From Bacteriovorax stolpii (GTDB lineage: Bacteria; Bdellovibrionota; Bacteriovoracia; Bacteriovoracales; Bacteriovoracaceae), in NCBI GenBank assembly GCA_945905815.1, contig CAMDQH010000004.1, positions 20,859 through 84,858 of the forward strand: a DNA stretch of 64,000 nucleotides, given 5' to 3'. How positions within the stretch are numbered: the stretch's first letter is position 1; every line of letters begins with the position of its first letter. This document shows, one piece after another, positions 43,638-54,800 of this stretch. The notes beneath the pieces are model-generated. The model worked only from the letters and a program-made list of their open reading frames with translations. It did no database searches and had not been told where the DNA came from. The translations under genes were made by a program, and so were the position numbers.

Positions 43638-45425
43638 TCATTCAGAGCTTAGTTGGGAAATCTCGTTGGTACTATCCACAAGAACGGCTTCTTTGACCCA
43701 AAATTTACCATCTCGATTCCCCTCTTTATCCAGTGAGCATTCAATTGCTACATTTTTTTCTCCATCACTGACGGGACAACCACTATACTTCCCCCAAGAA
43801 TTAAGAAGTTGGTATTCAACTTTTCCATTTTTACAACGATATCCGGATATAGTCATTTCGTGGTTTGAATGGCCATCAACTCCCTTGACTGGAGTTTTAC
43901 AAAAATTAGTTCTCACGGTCGGATTATCCATGAAAGCAGTACATACACTTATACCCAAAGCACGATTAGAAGAAATATTATTTAAGACATTCATCCTGAC
44001 GATGGCCTGTGCGCTGCCAACATCATAGCATCCTCCCTTAGGACCAGTGTAAGTCGTATTCGACATATCTAGGTACTGAGAATTATCACACATACTAAAT
44101 GATGCGCAGGAAATATTTTTCATATCGATCAAATTTGATTTTTCGCTACACCCAGGCAAAAGCAATTCTTTAAACTGTTTACCGTACTGAGAAAGCGGGT
44201 TATTCATTTTGTTAACGAGAGACTGATCAAGAGTCTCGCCAATTTTTATTAATGGCATCAAGACATTAAGCATTTCATCTAGCTGGGTTACTGAAATACA
44301 CTGATTCATATTACTGTCCTTAACAGATTCCATGATGGCAGAGTTTTCGAGATAAGCATCACATACACCCGATTTCTGATTGAGAATCCCATTGTAGAAA
44401 GCGGCACCCAACTCTTCAGGACTCGTTGAGATTTTTCTTGTTGGTGATTCTTGTGAACAATCCGTTTTTTCTATTGAAGGAACTGAACTTAACTTATTAT
44501 TTAAAAAATCTAAAATCTTAGAGCCTAATTTGGACTGAAAATCCATATCCTCCAGCGATTTGTCATTGTTTTGTTTCAAGTTGGTTATAAGTCCAGACTT
44601 GATATCCAGATTTTTTTCCAAGAATGTATTCAATTCGGACTCTAAAGAAGGTGGTATCACTAATTTAATCCGATCTTCTGTAATGACGGATTTTTCTCCC
44701 AAAATTTTCTGAAATTTCTCTGCCTCAGACTTACCGCAAGGATCACTAAAGTCGATATTGAATATTTCAACACTTAAGGCTTCTTCTAGCGCTTTTTTTA
44801 ATGGAATCTCTTTTCTTTTTTCTGCCTCGCAAGCTTGAATAACTTTCCCTCTTTCCATATTCACGGAGTTAATAACTTTGGCGAGATTTTGCTTTAGATT
44901 TTGAAGTTTCTCAGGATCATTTCTGACTTTGTTTACAGAATCAAAATAGGTTCCTAAATTTTTCATCAGTTCTATTTGAATGTTACTATCTATCAATTCT
45001 TTATTTTCTAAAATTGAATGACTTACAGGGCAAGCTCCACCTGATTTTTTAAGTGCAGCAACGGTATCGCAGAAATACCCTCCATAAGTTAAATCATTAT
45101 TATCACTTTTAATGTAATTATTTTTACCTCTGCTCCAGTTTTGCATCCAACCGTTTGTGGAAGATTCTAGGGCGGCATGGACATAAGAGACATCTGGATT
45201 GTTAGGCAATACAGATTTCAAAACTGCCGAAGTAGTATTGGCGTAGCAAGTACCTAAACCATCTTGATCTTGAATTTTATGGCCAGATAGAGATTTACCA
45301 CTTTCAAATAGGGAAACTTCCTCATTTTCAGGGACTGAAACAAGGGTACGCCCATTACTCATTTTGCAATCTGCCTCAACAAAAGCACTCATGAATAAAA
45401 AGCTTAAAACAAGTAATTTCATCAT
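43638..45425 (-). CDS. Papain-fold (C1-like) secreted cysteine peptidase with a large insertion
   Basis: A 595-residue protein with a Sec signal (MMKLLVLSFLFMSAFVEA). The papain triad is in the correct order: Gln and Cys60 in QDQDGLGTCYANTTSAV, His522 in GHSNHEMTISGY and Asn542 in YQLLNSWGKYSGC (the C1 N-S-W-G motif). About 460 residues lie between Cys and His, against roughly 130 in papain; this insertion is helical and charged. It is probably a periplasmic or secreted protease or transglutaminase-like enzyme. It is followed by a small Cys-rich secreted gene. Confidence 0.78.
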   Translation of the reverse strand: MMKLLVLSFLFMSAFVEADCKMSNGRTLVSVPENEEVSLFESGKSLSGHKIQDQDGLGTCYANTTSAVLKSVLPNNPDVSYVHAALESSTNGWMQNWSRGKNNYIKSDNNDLTYGGYFCDTVAALKKSGGACPVSHSILENKELIDSNIQIELMKNLGTYFDSVNKVRNDPEKLQNLKQNLAKVINSVNMERGKVIQACEAEKRKEIPLKKALEEALSVEIFNIDFSDPCGKSEAEKFQKILGEKSVITEDRIKLVIPPSLESELNTFLEKNLDIKSGLITNLKQNNDKSLEDMDFQSKLGSKILDFLNNKLSSVPSIEKTDCSQESPTRKISTSPEELGAAFYNGILNQKSGVCDAYLENSAIMESVKDSNMNQCISVTQLDEMLNVLMPLIKIGETLDQSLVNKMNNPLSQYGKQFKELLLPGCSEKSNLIDMKNISCASFSMCDNSQYLDMSNTTYTGPKGGCYDVGSAQAIVRMNVLNNISSNRALGISVCTAFMDNPTVRTNFCKTPVKGVDGHSNHEMTISGYRCKNGKVEYQLLNSWGKYSGCPVSDGEKNVAIECSLDKEGNRDGKFWVKEAVLVDSTNEISQLSSE

Positions 45426-45586
45426 ATGATTTATCGGTACATTTTAGAGAAAATTTAACTAATTTTGAGACTAGAAATCAAACTGATAAGCGGAATATCT
45501 GAGAAAGTTGTGACCTGAATATTTAGGTTTAAAACTGTTTTTCCCATCAAGACTAAATTGCAAATCAAAGGATTACGTTAATCAAT

Positions 45587-46561
45587 CTATTTAAAGAAAT
45601 TTCCGTAGTACTTAAATTTCTCTTTAGCCAAATTATTTTTTGATATTCCATTATAATAACCAATCGCCTTGTCCTGATCTTTAAAGTAAAGGGTATTGGA
45701 ATAAAACTCCACCCTTTCCTCAGCAATTCCTCGGTGAATAAACGCTGCAACCGAGGTCCCCTTAATCTCATTATGATGAATCACCACGTGCTTACCCGCA
45801 ATTTGAGTTTTGTCTCCCCGATCCTTTCCCCCATGCATATCTAGTGGAGTATCAATGTGGTGAGTTCCAAAATAGTTATAAGAGGCCTCATAGCTTTGAC
45901 CTGAGTGTCCGGTGCCAGCAATTGAATGTCGGTTATAATCAAACGTATTACGGGTGATTTTCGCCGTTGAACCTAGGTTCAAGGCCACTCCATACCCGAG
46001 TCCAAAACGCTGGTTGTGATGGATATAGTTCAAATCAATCACAACATTCTTCGCACCCGTGATAAAAATTGCCGCGTGAGAAAAGCCCTCGAACTCGCAG
46101 TTGCTTATTTCAACATCGGAAGCATTTATGTCCACTCCGCGAGTGACGGGAAATTGATACACTCCCTTAATACCCTGGGCATTAAGACGAATGATCTCCT
46201 CTTTTTTGGTATCTTTTTCCACTCCTTCAAACTTAAGCCCAATAAGCTTTACCTTGGGGGCCTTGATGTTAAACATCGGCAGTGCTTTTCCTAAATGAAA
46301 AAAAGTTGCCCGATCTTTTTCTCCCGGATCAGGATATCCCTCCAAAGTGACAGCTTTATCAATAACAAGTGTTCCCGCGTTGGTCATGTCGAACATAGCA
46401 TATTTATCGATCAGGATACGCTCCCCCGGACGTGCCCGCTCCAGACGCTCTTTAAGCTGTCCATATGTCGTCACAAGGCTTACGCCTGAGGGATTGCGGC
46501 CAATGGGGCCGTGTGAATGATAAGCGCATGAAAGGGCCAAAAGCAGATAAAGGTATTTCAT
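45587..46561 (-). CDS. Right-handed beta-helix lipoprotein
   Basis: A 324-residue protein with a lipoprotein signal (MKYLYLLLALSC; lipidated Cys12). The mature region has parallel beta-helix rungs: GVDINASDVEISNCEFEGF, NVVIDLNYIHHNQRF, AKITRNTFDYNRH, HVVIHHNEIKG, VEFYSNTLYF. Such folds occur in polysaccharide lyases and glycan hydrolases, and the early PGERILIDKYAMFDM and TLVIDKAVTLEGYP fit the chondroitinase-B/pectate-lyase group. Catalytic residues cannot be named. The ATG at 46561 has GAGGT upstream and is preferred to one 48 bp earlier. Confidence 0.78.
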   Translation of the reverse strand: MKYLYLLLALSCAYHSHGPIGRNPSGVSLVTTYGQLKERLERARPGERILIDKYAMFDMTNAGTLVIDKAVTLEGYPDPGEKDRATFFHLGKALPMFNIKAPKVKLIGLKFEGVEKDTKKEEIIRLNAQGIKGVYQFPVTRGVDINASDVEISNCEFEGFSHAAIFITGAKNVVIDLNYIHHNQRFGLGYGVALNLGSTAKITRNTFDYNRHSIAGTGHSGQSYEASYNYFGTHHIDTPLDMHGGKDRGDKTQIAGKHVVIHHNEIKGTSVAAFIHRGIAEERVEFYSNTLYFKDQDKAIGYYNGISKNNLAKEKFKYYGNFFK

Positions 46562-46987
46562 AAAAATACCTCTCGGTAAAAGTCGGGAAAAGGATGAAAT
46601 TTTCCTCAAAAAATGCAGAAATTTCAGAGACTTCAGTAGCCATTAAGTTAACCCTTGATACGGCCGACATTCAAGGAGTGCGAGAGGCCTGATCCTCACG
46701 CCTTTCCCGATGGTCGCGCTATTCCCGGTGTTGCTGGTGGTACACTTTTCTTAATTGGATCGGATCAGCAAGGTAAGAATTCTGCCTTCCTATTGTTCTT
46801 ACAAAAAATGCCATGGTTGCAATTGGCCCTACATAAACATGTAACTATTAGAATTCTATCAAACAGATAAGCTCTCACTTCGGGTACATACTTCATTGTG
46901 CCACTAATTTCTGGTAATAATTTCAATTCAGCCCTTAAGCGTCTCACTTCATCTTAGCATTGGATAACTTAAACCTAGGAAAAAAAA
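46562..46987. other. Intergenic region with a fragment of open frame
   Basis: About 430 bases without an intact gene. A plus-strand open stretch at 46655-46870 begins with a Pro/Gly-rich segment (GRAIPGVAGGTLFLIGSDQ) but turns into biased, A+T-rich sequence; it may be a decayed gene. The final bases contain AGGA before the next start. Confidence 0.35.
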
Positions 46988-47503
46988 ATGAAGGCTACCT
47001 TATTGTCTCTTCTGCTTATGCTTCTTGGCTCATGCACATATGCCACACTTACTTATGGCTACTATTGGAATCCGCTGACGGTTTTAACACTGGCAGATGA
47101 AGCCCTTAAAATTGGTGATGAAAATGGTTGGACTGAAGTTCTGTCTGAAAAGGCACTTTGTGTTTATGGAACTAAAGAGGGGATGGCCAATGTTCGTTCT
47201 ACTTTTAAAAAAGTCGATGAATCTTCAATGCAAGAACCAGTAAAAGTTTCTTCTACGTATTTGCAAAGTCCTGGATACGTTGGTTACTACACTTATTATC
47301 AGGAAAAATATGTTTCTAAAGGATTGGATGCATCTGGAAAGTTATTACTAAAAGTAACTATCTTATGTAACTTTGGAAGAACTGAAAGTTCAAAAAAATA
47401 TTTGAATGCTCCGTTAAGCCAATATAGCACTCGTTCTTGTTCAATTATTGATATTAAAAATTCGGATAAACCTTTAACGATCGCAAGTTATTGTGAAAAT
47501 TAG
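46988..47503 (+). CDS. Small lipoprotein of unknown function
   Basis: A 171-residue protein with a lipoprotein signal (MKATLLSLLLMLLGSC; lipidated Cys16). The mature part is Tyr-rich (GYVGYYTYYQEKYV) with three further cysteines (ALCVYG, ILCNFG, RSCSII). It has a good ribosome site (AGGA then A-rich). No family recognised. It lies upstream of the hydrolase gene by 38 bp and may be cotranscribed. Confidence 0.65.
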   Translation: MKATLLSLLLMLLGSCTYATLTYGYYWNPLTVLTLADEALKIGDENGWTEVLSEKALCVYGTKEGMANVRSTFKKVDESSMQEPVKVSSTYLQSPGYVGYYTYYQEKYVSKGLDASGKLLLKVTILCNFGRTESSKKYLNAPLSQYSTRSCSIIDIKNSDKPLTIASYCEN

Positions 47504-47541
47504 TCTCTACTAGCTGAATTGATTAGAATAGGATCTGGATC

Positions 47542-48678
47542 ATGAAATTGTTCATAATTTTTATTTTATTATGCTCTCAGGCCAATGCCTGGTCACCTAA
47601 ACTCATTGAAGAATGGGACAAAACTTCCCCTCTCTTTAGATCTCAAATGAATCCGACATTCGCCACATTCTGGGCCGGTGTGCGTCGAGCAGTTCGTTTG
47701 AGTAAAAACAAGGGAGAAATGCAAGATCTGCTGGCGTCTGGTTTTCAGCAGACTGTGCCCGTATACATTCAATCATCACTCAAGAAGCGAGATTTGATTG
47801 TCTTCTATCCTGGTATTTTTGGAAAACCTAATGGAAGAATTAGTCCTCAAGTTATCGATGGGCTAGAACTAAAAGATGTGCATGTAGCAGTGATACCCAA
47901 TTTATTGGAACCTACCTATCTCGCTTCCAGCCCCTTGTCTCATATCGACCCGATAGAATCTGAAAAGATGAATCAGCAAAATATTTTCAAAGCAGTTATC
48001 CAAAGAATTGGTCAATCAAGAATTCGAAAGATACACATTTTAGCAGAAAGCCTCGGAAGTCTGCAGGCCTTGACAACATTTGCTCCGCCCTTTTTAGACC
48101 ATTATCCTATCGCTTCTTTGACTTTCCTCTGGCCACCACTTTATCTGGATCGTGCAGTTGAGCGTTTTGACTCTCTTATTTCTCAGAGCTTGCCCATACA
48201 AGCTGAGTGCTCTTTCTGGTGGAAGTGGCCTTTTATCTTGTGGCAAACGAATAACTCCAAAGTCCCCTCGGGTTTAAACACCCAAGACAAAAACTGTCTC
48301 GGCTCTTGGGTGATTGCAGATGGATTCGTGGGAGCGATCCGTGATACAGCAGAACAAGTAATCGATGCTAAATCCCTGAGGTTAGCTGCCGTTCCTAAGA
48401 CATTCGCAAGCTTCATCGAAGCCATTACGCCAGAGATGAATCGAGTCATAAAGAATAAGGATCCTCGTCTTTCCGTTGATTACTTACTGACTCAATATCG
48501 TGGGCATCAGAGCAAGATGAGATTTGTCTCATCAGTCGACGACTTTCTCAACCATCCTCAAGAGTGGGACTTACTTAAAACCAACCATCCTCAGATTTCT
48601 TCTCAGATCTATTTATTCTCCTGGGGAGGACATTCGGGACCGATTGGAATGGACGGGTTTGTGGAATCGATTTATTGA
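47542..48678 (+). CDS. Secreted alpha/beta-hydrolase-like protein
   Basis: A 378-residue protein with a Sec signal (MKLFIIFILLCSQANA). The core reads as an alpha/beta hydrolase: DLIVFYPGIFG (oxyanion strand), the nucleophile elbow ILAESLGSLQAL (Ser in A-E-S-L-G) and a late YLFSWGGHSGPIG that could carry the catalytic His. The exact substrate is unknown; secreted esterases and lipases share this pattern. GGATC-type sites precede the ATG. The elbow lacks the usual first Gly, so the assignment is probable rather than certain. Confidence 0.65.
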   Translation: MKLFIIFILLCSQANAWSPKLIEEWDKTSPLFRSQMNPTFATFWAGVRRAVRLSKNKGEMQDLLASGFQQTVPVYIQSSLKKRDLIVFYPGIFGKPNGRISPQVIDGLELKDVHVAVIPNLLEPTYLASSPLSHIDPIESEKMNQQNIFKAVIQRIGQSRIRKIHILAESLGSLQALTTFAPPFLDHYPIASLTFLWPPLYLDRAVERFDSLISQSLPIQAECSFWWKWPFILWQTNNSKVPSGLNTQDKNCLGSWVIADGFVGAIRDTAEQVIDAKSLRLAAVPKTFASFIEAITPEMNRVIKNKDPRLSVDYLLTQYRGHQSKMRFVSSVDDFLNHPQEWDLLKTNHPQISSQIYLFSWGGHSGPIGMDGFVESIY

Positions 48679-48814
48679 AGTTATTTCCTGTTTAGAGGTT
48701 TTTTTTAATATTGTTTGGAGAAAAAAGCAGCTCGTCATCAAAGTTGATCAATCAAGCAAGCTAAAATTATAGGAAGCCATCATGGAAGTGATAGCTCCCT
48801 AAATCTGAACATGA

Positions 48815-51800
48815 TTACCTAAAAGTAAGTCTGTTTAAAACATTTCTCACGGAGCGACCAATGCACTTCGCTTTATTAACTTCCATATCAGTAGTACCCT
48901 TCTTCTCCCATTTATCATTAACTCGTGTTGCTGTTCGTTGAAGGACTGGATCGGAGCTATTTAAATTAGTCTTTGCAAGCTCTACCACGACCGGACTCTT
49001 GTGTTTAGCTGATCCAAGTAATAAATAGAGATCATTCGCTTTGTCAGCTCCATAACTGGCCTTGTATTTTGCAATGACATTTTCTACCGTTTCAGTAGGC
49101 AACATCATTAGAAGCTCGGCTGATTTTCTTTTTGCAATTTTATTTCCATCGTCTCGCCAGGTATTTTCGAATACTCTCTGAATTGCAGTTTCAAAATGGG
49201 GACTGTTTGGATTCTTTCCGGCAAGATATTTTAAGGTATCAATTACCTCTTCAGTGGGATCCCAAGTGGAGGCCACGATTTGAACTTTTTCCGGAACATT
49301 CAGATTTTTATTATTTCTGATTAATTTCAACGTTGCCTTCTTCACATCCTCATCTTGAGAGTTTTCCATTGCTGCTTGCAAGATCGTTTTCATTTCCTTG
49401 TGCTTGAATCCCATGGCTTCTATATTTTCGGAATTCTCAAGAAGCTCTAAAATCCATTTTTTATATTTAGCATCGCCATCGTATTCTTGAAGGATGTCAT
49501 TAACGTATGGAAGTAGATCATCTTTATTCTTGATCTGCTTTAATAGACTGGTAACGTCCAGTTGACCTTTGGTATTCTTTGATTTGTGATAAATCATAGA
49601 AAGTGCTTCACTGGTATCAAGATCAGCCAAGGAGGTCAGTTCACGAGCCTTCTTGGAGAATGCTTCAAGACCAGCAATTGCTTGCTCTTTTATGACGGGA
49701 TCAGTGCTGTTTTTCATGTATAACATACTTTCAAAAGCATAATGAGAATTACGATTTTTAGTAATCACTGCCATCTGTTTAGTTGGATAATATTCTGACA
49801 AATACTTCATCGTCTTATCCATCGAAGAACCAGGAATTTTAGTTGCAAGCTGGGCAATAATTGTTTTCGATTTAGGATCAGTAGCGTTATTAAGTCCTTG
49901 AAGGAGGCGACTTTGAAAATCAGTATTTTGAGACAGCATTTTAAAATCATTAGGTGTCACTTCAACCCTACTTAACACCTTCTGTATAAAGAAATCATCA
50001 TCTAATTTAAAACGTGAATCATTAGAAATAAAATCTGCCGCAGAAACTTTTTGAGCTTTGAGTAATTTAAATGCTTCATCTATGACGTCAGCGTCTGGAC
50101 TATTGAGAGCATTATAAACGAGCTCTTTCATCAAGGTTGGATCACCATCGATAATTGGTTTAAACTTGGGCGATGAAGCTTGGGCCATCAACCATTTCGC
50201 ATAGGGATCAGCTTTTCCTTTAGCATTACTTTCAGCAATTACTTTATTAATAGTTCGAAGTGTATCAGGATCTTTTTTCAAGATTTCTGCAATTTCTAGA
50301 TTATTGCTATTATCTGGAAGCGTATCATTTTTATACAATAACCAAAGCTTATCGGTAATCTCCTTTTTCTTAAGATCTGCCGCAGATAAACTCTTTATAA
50401 ATTTCTCTTGCTTATCAATACCATTCTGAATCAACTTCAGTTGAGTTGCATTCAAAGGTTTATCATTAAAAAACTGAGGTAACATTTCATGAGTGGACTT
50501 TAAATTAGAATTTCCATAAAGCACCAAAGCAACATTACGAGTTGACTTGTCAGAACTACGAATTAGATCGGACATTATTGTGTTGGCTTTCAAATTTCCT
50601 TCGGCCGATAAGTGAGAAAGAAGTTTGGCCGAATTTGTCCTGTTGATACCAGGCTTATTAATGTCCGTTTTAACGGCATCCAATAATGTATTAACAGATG
50701 TACCATCATACTTAACCACTTCATCCAAAAGATCAGCGTTATTTAAAACTTTGCTATAAAGCTTAGTCTTTACACTTTCTAGGGCATTCGGATTATTAAG
50801 CACCGTCGGTATAACACTTGCCCTGGCAATTTTCGTATTAACTTTTTTAAGCATTTCTAATCCCAGATCATTTATTTGGGGATTACTTGATTCGAGCATT
50901 TTACGAATCATCTCAAGATTTTTCGGATCATCTGAATATTTAAACTTTTCTGAATTAATTAAATTCTGATATGCCCATTTCGTAACTTCCACATCATCAG
51001 CATTTCGAATGATTTGATTTTGAAATAGTTCAACTTTCTCTGGATTGGCGAGTGTTTTAACAATCGTTGCACGCTTGTTGCCATCAAGGGAAGGATCCTC
51101 AATCATCTTTTTAGCAAGAGGAAGAATATGATTTTCCGGTAAGGCAAATAGTTCTTTAGCTGAAAGTTTATCAAAAACTTTGGTTTCGCTTAAAAACTTG
51201 CCCAGAATTTTCTTGTTTTCTGGGCTATAACCTTTGAGGTTAATTTTATCTTTTGCTATAAAATAATAATCTTTCTCAAAGTTGGCACGAAGGTGATTGT
51301 GCCCCATTTGACTGATTTGTGGGGATCTATGATCTAAAAGTGCAGTATAAAGATTTTTTATACCATCTGCATCCATGTTTTTTGAAAGGGTGAGAATAGA
51401 CCTGATCGCTGCCGGATCATCCGTTTTTGTGATAATTGATTCTAAAGCGTTAAGAGCTTGAACATTTGCTGCATCAACTTTGATGTTTTGAGCCGAGGCA
51501 AGAATCTCTTTAACAATTTTTTGATCATCAATCTCATTTGCTTTAAATAGTAAATGCTCTAGACCCACTGGATGCTGAGTTAAATAAGCGATTGCTTTTT
51601 TTCTGACATCGCCGTCATTACTCGAAAGTAATTCCTTGTAAACTGAGATATAACTATTTCCTTGAGATTTTTCAAATTGGCCAGGAAGTTTTTCTACCAA
51701 AAATTTTTGGTAACCTGGAGAAATATTAATTGCGTACGAAGCCATTGATGGCAAGTCGGACTGACTTTTAGCAAGGACTTCTTCGAGAAATTTGCGATGA

Positions 51801-54800
51801 GCACTTGTTTCATTCTTAGTTTTTGATTTTTGATAGTACAAAGCAATAAGTGCCTCTTCATTATTTAATTTCTTAATTTCATCAATACTAATACTCGCTT
51901 CGAGCGGCATCTTCTCAAGTTTACGATCTAATTTTCCTCTAAAATTAACCTGACTTTGTAATGATGCGGCATGCTCGCGGGCCAACATTTGTTGCTGTTT
52001 ATAAACTTTTGCCTCAGGCAATATATCATTACCCGACCATACTCTGCCCTCAGAGGAAATTGGATTAGCACGAGGCTCAACCGCTTTACCCCAATCCGCC
52101 ACTTCTGGATGTAGACTTAGTTTTTCTTCCAGCGGTAAAAAACCTGGGGAATCATACACATTTTTAGAAACTTCCAGACCTTCTAACAAAAATCCTTTGT
52201 ATTCACTTGCATTCAAACCAAGGCTTTTCATAGTCTTTTCAAATTTAGCAAAAGCCATTTTAGGATCTCTCGCCATGGCCTGATAATCAACATGAGGAGA
52301 ATTAATGAATACGTCATCCGTTTCGTTTAAAGCTTTATTTAGAAGAGCTTTTGTGAACTTTATCTGAAGCGCCGATTCAGCAGCATTACGAGGAGCATTA
52401 AATAGACGGAACTCCATTTTGCGGATTTTTGGATCAACATCAAAAGTTCTCCTCCACATATCGTTTTTCATGTCGAAATCAGAATGAATTAATTCTTCAG
52501 GAATGACATCCTGGATGTAAGCTAAAATATTTAACTGGTTATTCTTGGTTTTACGACCAATTCGAGTGTTAAAAAACTTTTCATTATAAAGAAGCTGTTT
52601 TAATTCTCTTTCATCTCCATCAAATTTTTTAAGTTGGTTTATCAGATTTTGACTGACTTTTACAGGTTCGGCTCCAACTTGTCTTCCGGCGTGCTGAAAT
52701 AGCATGCTCATGACATCGCGGTTATCGAGGTAGGCACCCAGAAAGCGTGCCATCTTTTTGGGTTCACCATCAAAGGGTTTTAAATCGATATTGATGTGAC
52801 CACCACCGAAGCGGGTAGATGGAATTAAGCTTTCTTTTTCCATGGCAGTATAGAGCTTTTTCATGGCATCAGCATCTGGAACAAATTTAGGAGTCACGAT
52901 TTCTATGTGACCACCACGAACAGAACCTTCAATTCTTTTTGAATCAACATCGTAACTTCTTCCAATACCATCCCACTCAACTCTCCACTTCTTGCCATTC
53001 TTATCTTTAACTTCATAGGCAATATCCAAACCATGACCGTGACCATTTGAATGTAATGCCTTTACTTCTACCGGTGCACCATTTAATTCTTCACCCAGTC
53101 TTTTAGCAAATCTTTCAATGACGTTCTCTCTTTCAACATCACTATATCCATAGTGGGTAGCCTGCCATTCATATTTACCGGCCTGATTAGGTATAGGCAC
53201 AAACTCAGCATTTGATTTAAGTGGGTATCTTGCAGAATACTCAATACCAAAATCGATCTGATTGACGTCGACTTTGGCACCAGACTTGACTGGGTAGATA
53301 TGCGCTTCGGACGTATTTTTCAACTTCTGTTTTGGTTTTAAGTAATTTTCAATATCTGTCGCAATTTGAGACGTTTTAACCCAGTCTCGCATAGCAAGTC
53401 TTACACTTGGCATATCCGGATTATTTAAGTTTGCCACTGTCTTGATGTAGGTATTGGTTAATTTTCGGACTTCTTCTTTTTTGCCTGAGCTCAGATAGGG
53501 GGCCTCTTCCCAGTTCCATAGAGGGGCGAGATATTCATGACTGATGCTCTTTTGGCTAGGCGACCCATATGCCATCTTTGTAATCGAAGCTTTACCAACA
53601 GCGGATAAAAACTTATCAGCTTCTAATCTACTGACACCAAAGCGTTTCATGAGTTTGGCAGAATCGTATGTTCGACCATCATTGAGGGTCCACGATTTAC
53701 CGCTGGCAAGATCATCATATTCATTGGCAGCATAGCGCGATACTAAAAATTTCTGGTGCATTCTTCTAATCTTGTCAGATTTGACTCCGGCACGAAATTC
53801 AAGGGCAAATGCTTTTTGGCCATCGACATCAAAACGCTCATTTTCTAACCGGATTACGCCACGTTGAGTTTCGTGATCGTTGGTCAAAGAAAAGTCAGGG
53901 TGAACTGTTTTATAGTTCGCCAATTCAATACCGGCGCCACCTTCAACACCTTTTAACACAATATAGGCCTGAATATTTTTTTCAACTTCGCCTAGTTTAT
54001 CTATAAGTTTGGCAGCCTCTTCGGGTGATTCAATCGCTGCTTTCGATTTTGGATATACAATCCATTGGTGACCAGGGGCCTCGAATTTTTGACCAACATT
54101 TTTAAGTTCCGTTCTGAACCAATCAATCATGAACTCAAATTCCCCATACGATCTCTGAGGGATAAAGTTAATTTCCCACCCAACGCTGGTTCCATGAGCG
54201 GCATCGATGAATTTTTCAGCTTCTCCATAAAGAGGTTTGTAGTTATCATAGCTGACATTTTCCTTCAGACCGGTTGTGCTGGTTAGACCTGGGTAATTAC
54301 CATTGAAAATTTTAATTCTAGTTTGCTTATTGATATGGGAGAAAGACTTATCTCCACCACGATCGAGAAATATTTGAAATTTCTGCATTAATTCCTGACG
54401 AGATAATGAACTATAATTAACTCCCTTCAATCCTTCGAGATCAAAAGGAATAAGCACACCTTTCGCATCACGAACTTCTTTAACTTTAATTTGTCCTGAT
54501 GAAAAATCACTTAAAAAGGCCCGCAAGAACTCGTCCTTCTTTTCAAGTTCGTTAACAAAATCTTTTAAACCATCTTTATCAGGACCCATTATGCGAGTAA
54601 TCAAAGAAGAGGATCCTTCTTTCTCACCACCAAACATAACCATTTGACCCGCATTTTTAATTTCTTTGCCGTCTGAATCAAGTGCTTTGACACCTTCAGC
54701 ACCCTTTACAAGTGTTTGTGTCTTATCAAAATTCAGTCCAGCTTCGGTCATTTCATTCCAGATTTCGTAAGCTGATTTATCTTGGGCTAAAGCGCTAAAA

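Noticed and set aside
46655..46870. Plus-strand frame with a Pro/Gly-rich beginning
   Set aside because: No ribosome site, no recognisable family and the second half is biased sequence; kept only as a possible remnant in the intergenic entry.
48754..48805. Imperfect hairpin after the alpha/beta-hydrolase gene, with ATGGAAGTGATAGCTCCC inside
   Set aside because: Two mismatches and no T tract; it sits between convergent genes and may be a weak terminator, but the support is thin.
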